A program made the position numbers and the translations under genes. From positions 1-33,819 of the IMG/VR virus record IMGVR_UViG_3300022851_000059: 33,819 nucleotides of DNA; one strand, written 5' to 3'. This document shows positions 29,728 through 33,819 of the stretch, piece after piece (positions within the stretch are counted from its first letter, which is position 1; every line of letters starts with the position of its first letter). This DNA comes from a virus. Under the pieces are notes generated by a model. The model had not been told where the DNA came from. It saw only the letters and a program-made list of their open reading frames with translations, and made no database searches.

Positions 29728-30286
29728 CCTCCAATACCTCCAATAAAAATTCTTCTCTGTCTGTGTTGCCGTCAAAGGCGTAGCCACATCTATCTGTTGC
29801 GTACTCGTCATACATGGGCGCGTCAGCCATGATAAGCGCTTTCTTGAGCTTGCATCGGTGGTGGTCTTTAATCGTGCACCCTTGACAGGTAGCGCCGGAG
29901 ATTCCGACATATAGTTCTTCAAGCAAGGCGCGGTCAATCGTTTGCAGTTTGTCCAGGCGTCTAAGTTCCTCACGAACTTTTTTTATGTCACCTTTGGGCA
30001 GTGAAACGAGGTCGCATTCAGCGAGAGTTTTAACAGCGCGTTGGATTTGCGTCTTATCCATCCGGCTGAGCAGTTCGTAATTCGCCGCTGAAAGGTGGTA
30101 GCTTGCCGCTAGCAAGTGCCGTTGCTCCTTTTGATTATAGAGACTGGTGTTGGGTATCAGGCCAATCACCTTATTCTCTACGTACCCCCCAAGGCAAAGC
30201 AGTGTTGTGATGAGTTCAAGCTCAAAGGCGTTAAAGTATTTCTTTAACTGCTTCGGTTGTCGCGTAGCTACATGGTTGTCATTCAT
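29705..30286 (-). CDS. Unknown Cys-containing protein of the early operon
   Basis: 193 residues. ATG 30286 overlaps the stop of the gene before it (TAATG), and GGAGGAG lies upstream. The N-terminal part is helical (FNAFELELITTLLCLGGYVE) and includes a long helix with QIQRAVKTLAECDLV. Near the C-terminus four cysteines (C134-x2-C137-x7-C145 and C167) may bind a metal, and the tail is acidic (LLEVLEDEDTKDI). I recall similar Cys patterns in small phage proteins of unknown function, but cannot name the family. Being co-translated with a primase-helicase gene suggests a DNA-metabolism role. Confidence 0.65.
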   Translation of the reverse strand: MNDNHVATRQPKQLKKYFNAFELELITTLLCLGGYVENKVIGLIPNTSLYNQKEQRHLLAASYHLSAANYELLSRMDKTQIQRAVKTLAECDLVSLPKGDIKKVREELRRLDKLQTIDRALLEELYVGISGATCQGCTIKDHHRCKLKKALIMADAPMYDEYATDRCGYAFDGNTDREEFLLEVLEDEDTKDI

Positions 30287-30675
30287 TAAAATTCTCCTCC
30301 CTCCGGTAAGTTACCAGCCTTCTTGTCTTCAATCCAGCCGGAGACAGTGACTTGTGCGTGCTTGCGCCGTGCATCGTTGTTAACAATCCAACCGCAAAGT
30401 CTTACTCTGTCCGGATTAAAGTACTGGTGTTTGTGCTTCCAAACGATTGAGCCTGATTCGGCAAGCTGCATAATATACTCAATGTCCTCGTCCGTCTCCG
30501 GCTCCATAGGTAGCAGGTAATGGCAAAGGTCTTCTAATTCCTTACTCTCAAAGCAAGCCATGAGGTAGGTCATTAGGATGGTGTCAATAAATAACTCCTG
30601 GTGTTTTATCATTCCTTCGAGCGGTTGGCTCCTATAGTCTACAATCTTTTTTAAAAGATAATCAATGTCTGGCAC
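30286..30675 (-). CDS. Unknown 129-residue protein of the early operon
   Basis: GTG start at 30675 is preceded by AAGGAGG 8 bases upstream and directly follows the primase-helicase stop. The protein is helical in its first half (LLKKIVDYRSQPLEGMIKHQELF, LMTYLMACFESKELEDLCHYLL) and more mixed later (IVWKHKHQYFNPDRVRLCGWIV). No motif was recognised. It overlaps the next gene by four bases, and the arrangement suggests a replication accessory factor, but this is only context. Confidence 0.65.
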   Translation of the reverse strand: MPDIDYLLKKIVDYRSQPLEGMIKHQELFIDTILMTYLMACFESKELEDLCHYLLPMEPETDEDIEYIMQLAESGSIVWKHKHQYFNPDRVRLCGWIVNNDARRKHAQVTVSGWIEDKKAGNLPEGGEF

Positions 30676-33168
30676 CTAGTTAACCTCCTTAGCAAATTTG
30701 ACTCTGTGTCCACGCACCACATGTCCGGCCATCTTTGGGTGTCTTGATGTGCCGGGTTCAATAATTCCGCAGTCCTTTAGCTGGCTGAGCACTGCTGTCC
30801 GGCTCAAACATATATCCTTAGCGAACGCATCGAATGCGCTGTTAATCAAGAATATATGAGAATCCCCGGTCCACCCAAGCAAATCTCTCACGGTACCGGT
30901 TTCTGTGATGAACGGAATCCGTGAGGAGTTCTTTGCTAGCCAGTCATAAAAAGCATCAGGCACCTGCTCTATGATGGGTACCTTGATAGCCTCGTAGCCG
31001 TAGATGGCGTCCAGAAAGTCAGATAGCTTGCTAGGCTTTTCCCTCAAGTGCATGGATAATATTTCGTCAGCCAGAACTATTGCTGTTAAGTTTGCTGTGT
31101 GTTGGTTAACAGCTCCCCTATAACGTTTCATATGCTCTCTCACTTGCTCGTTGAGCACCTTGAATCTCTCTTTGATTTGACCCCGGAAGCGTTGCACATA
31201 ATCAATATAGATTGGGCCTATGTGACCGTAGTTATCCGACAGCATAGCGTACATTGCATCCGCTTTGCTCTGGTCTTCGAACGGTGCGCCATAGGCTTCT
31301 AGTACACGTGTTCGGATCCCCTGCAGGTTACTCTTGTCCGTGAGTGGAAACTCGCCGGAGGTAACGAAGCATAAACGCCATGAATCGACGGGTACGCTCT
31401 CAAGCCTTACGTTCGAACGTGCCTTTGACACCCCTTGAATGAGCTTGTATATCTCATTAACAAACTTCTCTTTTTCAAACTCGTTGAGCATTTGATATTC
31501 GTCCAGGCATAAGCCGATATCGTTGTGCTGCGCTGCTGCTCTTTCTAATCCAGTGATGGTCGAATTGAATGTCCGGATAACCTTTTCCGGATCACCATAC
31601 AGGGAACAGGCCAGCTTTTGAGCGCAGGTCTTGCCTACCCCGGATTGATGGTTGAACATGTGAAAGAAGAATGAGCGCAGGTTAAGTATCTTGAGTAGTG
31701 CGCTGGATGCGTACGCAGCCATGACCGCGCGAACAAAGTAGTTTTTCCTCGCGTCCACCGCTCCTGCTACCCACGTACTAATATCTCCAGATGCTTCATA
31801 TCCGGCAAACAGGTTAGTATCAACACACGCATCCGCTGACATTTTGAGTGGCACGAACTCACGCATGTTGTTGCTCCACCCTCCGCGCTGGTACTGCGTC
31901 TTGTAAGGCGTCTCAGGGTTGTAACGGAGCAAGTCACACATGAAGTTGGCTAATCGCTTTGAACTGCTCTCGGACACGTCAAGCCCCCTATCAGCGAGTT
32001 CAAGTATCTTGCGTCCGGACACGACATCCCCTCGTTTCACAGTCGTGTATATCCACCCTTTGATATGGTGCCGGAAGCAAAGTCGTACATACTCTAAGCC
32101 GGAATCATCCGTGAGGATAGCGTCAATGCAGATAGGTGTGCTTGTTACCAGCTTTGCGCTACCGTCCTCGTCGTAGCAGTAGATGCCACGCTTGGTGAAG
32201 GTGTAGCCGTTAGGCGTGTTGAAGGCAACAGGGCAGTCGTGTGATTTGCGTGCAAGCTCGTTGCGCTCCACCAGCACGGCTCCTGCCATCACCTTGTCCC
32301 AATTTTCTTTAAAGTTAATGCACTGCAGGTGCATGTCGGAAGGATCCTTGTATCCGATTGCAGCCGATGAAAGGCGATATACCTTTACATCAGACGCCCA
32401 AGCAGCACTGGCAATATCCCTGAAGAAATGCTCTCCGGCATCCTGCTTTTCGTCCGGTGGTTCGACTAATACATACACGTTCTTGACGTGCGGTATAACC
32501 TTTACAAAGTCTTTGTTGAATGCCGTTGCTCCGGGTACACCATATGCCGGAACTCGGTGGTGCCATAAGGTATGACAGTCTGACTCACCTTCGACAAAGA
32601 CGATGCTCTCAGAGTTCTTGTTTAGGTCCAGCCATAGGCCATAGAGAGAGACAACATTCTTTTCGTCCCACCCAAACTTGGGCCGTCCTTCAGTCCGGTA
32701 TCTAACTGCAGTAACGACACCCTCCGGATTCATGTATGGCATGGCAACGCAGTGTAGTTTCCACTGAGGATGCACCTTGTCTGTTACCGCCAGCGACATG
32801 AGGAATTCTGGTGGTATCTTCTTCATGTTGGAGTAGCCAGTCAGGGAGAGTGCTTCACGTGCGGAACGACTCTTCTTTTTCTTTGGCTCGTCAATGACTC
32901 CACCAAGCGCCATAACATGTTTAAATGCATCACCTGCAGAGAGATTAAGTACCTTCTCGAATATCTGGTGCCCGTTGCCAGTGCAAAGACAGGCTCCACG
33001 ACATTGCCACATACCATTCTTACCGTTGAAGGTGAATGATGCGTGTTTATCATCATGCCCAGGTATCGGGCACGACATAGAGTAGTTGTCTCCGGTTGAT
33101 TTTTTAGGCTTGCCCCAGGCAGCGAAAACATCTACCCAGTTAATGTGTAGCGCGTCATAGGCAGCCAT
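30676..33168 (-). CDS. Phage primase-helicase with CHC2-type zinc finger, Toprim and DUF927-like ATPase
   Basis: 830 residues. The N-terminal zinc finger has C33, H38, C56 and C60 (SCPIPGHDD and WQCRGAC). A Toprim-like domain shows VEGESD at 192-197 and a divergent second motif around EPPD (236-239). The C-terminal helicase-like part has Walker A SGVGKT (509-514) and Walker B LCLDEY (553-558), followed by FVTSGEFPL. This is the DUF927-type architecture of primase-helicases in phages and plasmids. It would unwind the replication fork and synthesise primers. ATG 33168 has AAGGGGGTGA 5 bases upstream, 12 bases after the previous stop. The second Toprim acidic motif is weak. Confidence 0.9.
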   Translation of the reverse strand: MAAYDALHINWVDVFAAWGKPKKSTGDNYSMSCPIPGHDDKHASFTFNGKNGMWQCRGACLCTGNGHQIFEKVLNLSAGDAFKHVMALGGVIDEPKKKKSRSAREALSLTGYSNMKKIPPEFLMSLAVTDKVHPQWKLHCVAMPYMNPEGVVTAVRYRTEGRPKFGWDEKNVVSLYGLWLDLNKNSESIVFVEGESDCHTLWHHRVPAYGVPGATAFNKDFVKVIPHVKNVYVLVEPPDEKQDAGEHFFRDIASAAWASDVKVYRLSSAAIGYKDPSDMHLQCINFKENWDKVMAGAVLVERNELARKSHDCPVAFNTPNGYTFTKRGIYCYDEDGSAKLVTSTPICIDAILTDDSGLEYVRLCFRHHIKGWIYTTVKRGDVVSGRKILELADRGLDVSESSSKRLANFMCDLLRYNPETPYKTQYQRGGWSNNMREFVPLKMSADACVDTNLFAGYEASGDISTWVAGAVDARKNYFVRAVMAAYASSALLKILNLRSFFFHMFNHQSGVGKTCAQKLACSLYGDPEKVIRTFNSTITGLERAAAQHNDIGLCLDEYQMLNEFEKEKFVNEIYKLIQGVSKARSNVRLESVPVDSWRLCFVTSGEFPLTDKSNLQGIRTRVLEAYGAPFEDQSKADAMYAMLSDNYGHIGPIYIDYVQRFRGQIKERFKVLNEQVREHMKRYRGAVNQHTANLTAIVLADEILSMHLREKPSKLSDFLDAIYGYEAIKVPIIEQVPDAFYDWLAKNSSRIPFITETGTVRDLLGWTGDSHIFLINSAFDAFAKDICLSRTAVLSQLKDCGIIEPGTSRHPKMAGHVVRGHRVKFAKEVN

Positions 33169-33180
33169 CGGCTCACCCCC

Positions 33181-33819
33181 TTAACCGTTTGATAGGAGTT
33201 GCTTGATGGCCATCTTTTGACTATAGAAATCAATCGCTGCATCCCGCTCATGCTCCGGACCAATCTCAAACTTAGCTTTGCAGAACTCTGCACCGCCGGA
33301 TGACTTACCCAGAAACAACGTGACAGTCGCCTGAAATTGAAACGGGTTCTTTCTTCGACCGATGAACGCATTTAAAAAGCTTTGGTATGCATTTAAGCTG
33401 GTGGGTGGAACATCCAAGATGTAGGGCATTGATTGCCCAGCCGGACAGAAATACACTCTGATTCGATTTGTACACGCCTTATGCCCGTCAACAAACTGGT
33501 TTAAAGGGCATGTCTCACACTCTATTTCGTTGCCAGTGATGCGCTCAATCCCTGTCTCGCCATCCTGACTTGCGCAATCCGGTGCCTTTTCATCCTCCGG
33601 CTTCTTATCAGCAAACGGAACTTTGTAATAAGCATTTGTCCGGTGGTGGTGCAGGATGGTGCCTTTAAGCTCAGTGAGGGCAACGCCATCCACCATGAAC
33701 ACTGTTGTTGTTCCTTGAGGGAACTTAATCGTCGGGTACCTGGCTTCTACACCGTTGAGCAAATCGTCCATGTTAAAGGCTAGTGGATCGAAAGGGATAG
33801 CAAGCTCTGTAGGGTTTGC
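33181..33819 (-). CDS. Cys-rich early protein, 5' end beyond the window
   Basis: The frame is open to the right edge. An internal ATG at 33771 has no ribosome site, so the gene probably starts outside. At least 213 residues are visible. A Cys cluster (IECETCPLNQF, HKACTNRIRVYFC) could bind zinc. The following part (LDVPPTSLNAYQSFLNAF, then PFQFQATVTLFLGKSSGG) is beta-rich. I have seen proteins of this general pattern next to replication genes in phages, but know no function; single-strand DNA binding is a guess. It is the most upstream visible gene of the leftward operon. Confidence 0.6.
   Translation of the reverse strand, partial: ANPTELAIPFDPLAFNMDDLLNGVEARYPTIKFPQGTTTVFMVDGVALTELKGTILHHHRTNAYYKVPFADKKPEDEKAPDCASQDGETGIERITGNEIECETCPLNQFVDGHKACTNRIRVYFCPAGQSMPYILDVPPTSLNAYQSFLNAFIGRRKNPFQFQATVTLFLGKSSGGAEFCKAKFEIGPEHERDAAIDFYSQKMAIKQLLSNG

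Noticed and set aside
29728-29973. Upstream extension of the AbrB-like gene.
   Set aside because: The extension overlaps the 193-residue gene almost fully, has low protein quality and no ribosome site, while ATG 29727 has a good one.

Overview
The window looks like phage DNA from a Gram-positive (probably Bacillota) host. The gene content is podovirus-like: P22-type coat proteins, scaffolds, a connector, a nozzle-type tail protein and very large internal virion proteins. Strong AAGGAGG-type ribosome binding sites and an AbrB-like zinc-ribbon protein point to Bacillota. It could be a prophage region or a phage contig; no integrase, tRNA or host housekeeping gene is visible, so I cannot place it in a genus.

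Layout. (A) Bases 2-8503, + strand: a first late module with a left-truncated small-terminase-like gene, a large terminase split by a 152-residue mini-intein, portal, scaffold, P22-like coat protein, a decoration-like protein, and two fibre-like or receptor-binding candidates. (IS) Bases 8591-10013: an ISAs1-family insertion sequence with 10-bp target duplications, sitting inside a 13-bp stem-loop. Its transposase is frameshifted by a 68-bp insertion: a 32-bp duplication of transposase sequence flanking 36 bp, of which 25 bp look like the 3' part of a type I-C CRISPR repeat. This has the geometry of an off-target Cas1-Cas2 integration. (Control and accessory island) Bases 10033-11160: a near-consensus promoter with a terminator about 70 nt further on (candidate small RNA), a second promoter under a dyad, an unknown 288-residue gene, and a terminator. 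(B) Bases 11192-27945, + strand: a second, complete and diverged copy of the same module (small and large terminase, portal, scaffold, coat, decoration), followed by connector, membrane protein, nozzle-like protein, a 169-residue protein, two internal virion proteins and a holin-like protein. (Early) Bases 33819-28022, - strand: a tightly overlapping operon with a Cys-rich protein, a DUF927-type primase-helicase, two unknown proteins, an AbrB-like zinc-ribbon protein, a PDDEXK-type nuclease, a 29-residue membrane peptide and an amidase. The two B operons converge on a bidirectional terminator at 27978-28015.

How the parts fit together. Module B plus the - strand operon forms one coherent podovirus-type genome arm: replication, DNA processing and lysis leftward, packaging and virion assembly rightward. 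Module A duplicates its packaging and capsid functions with diverged proteins that keep their catalytic residues, and it has different oligonucleotide habits (CCCTCTA and GGCGG words in A, TCCGG in B). A therefore probably comes from another phage lineage. The window could be two abutting prophages, a recombinant, or an element with two capsid gene sets; the sequence alone does not decide this.
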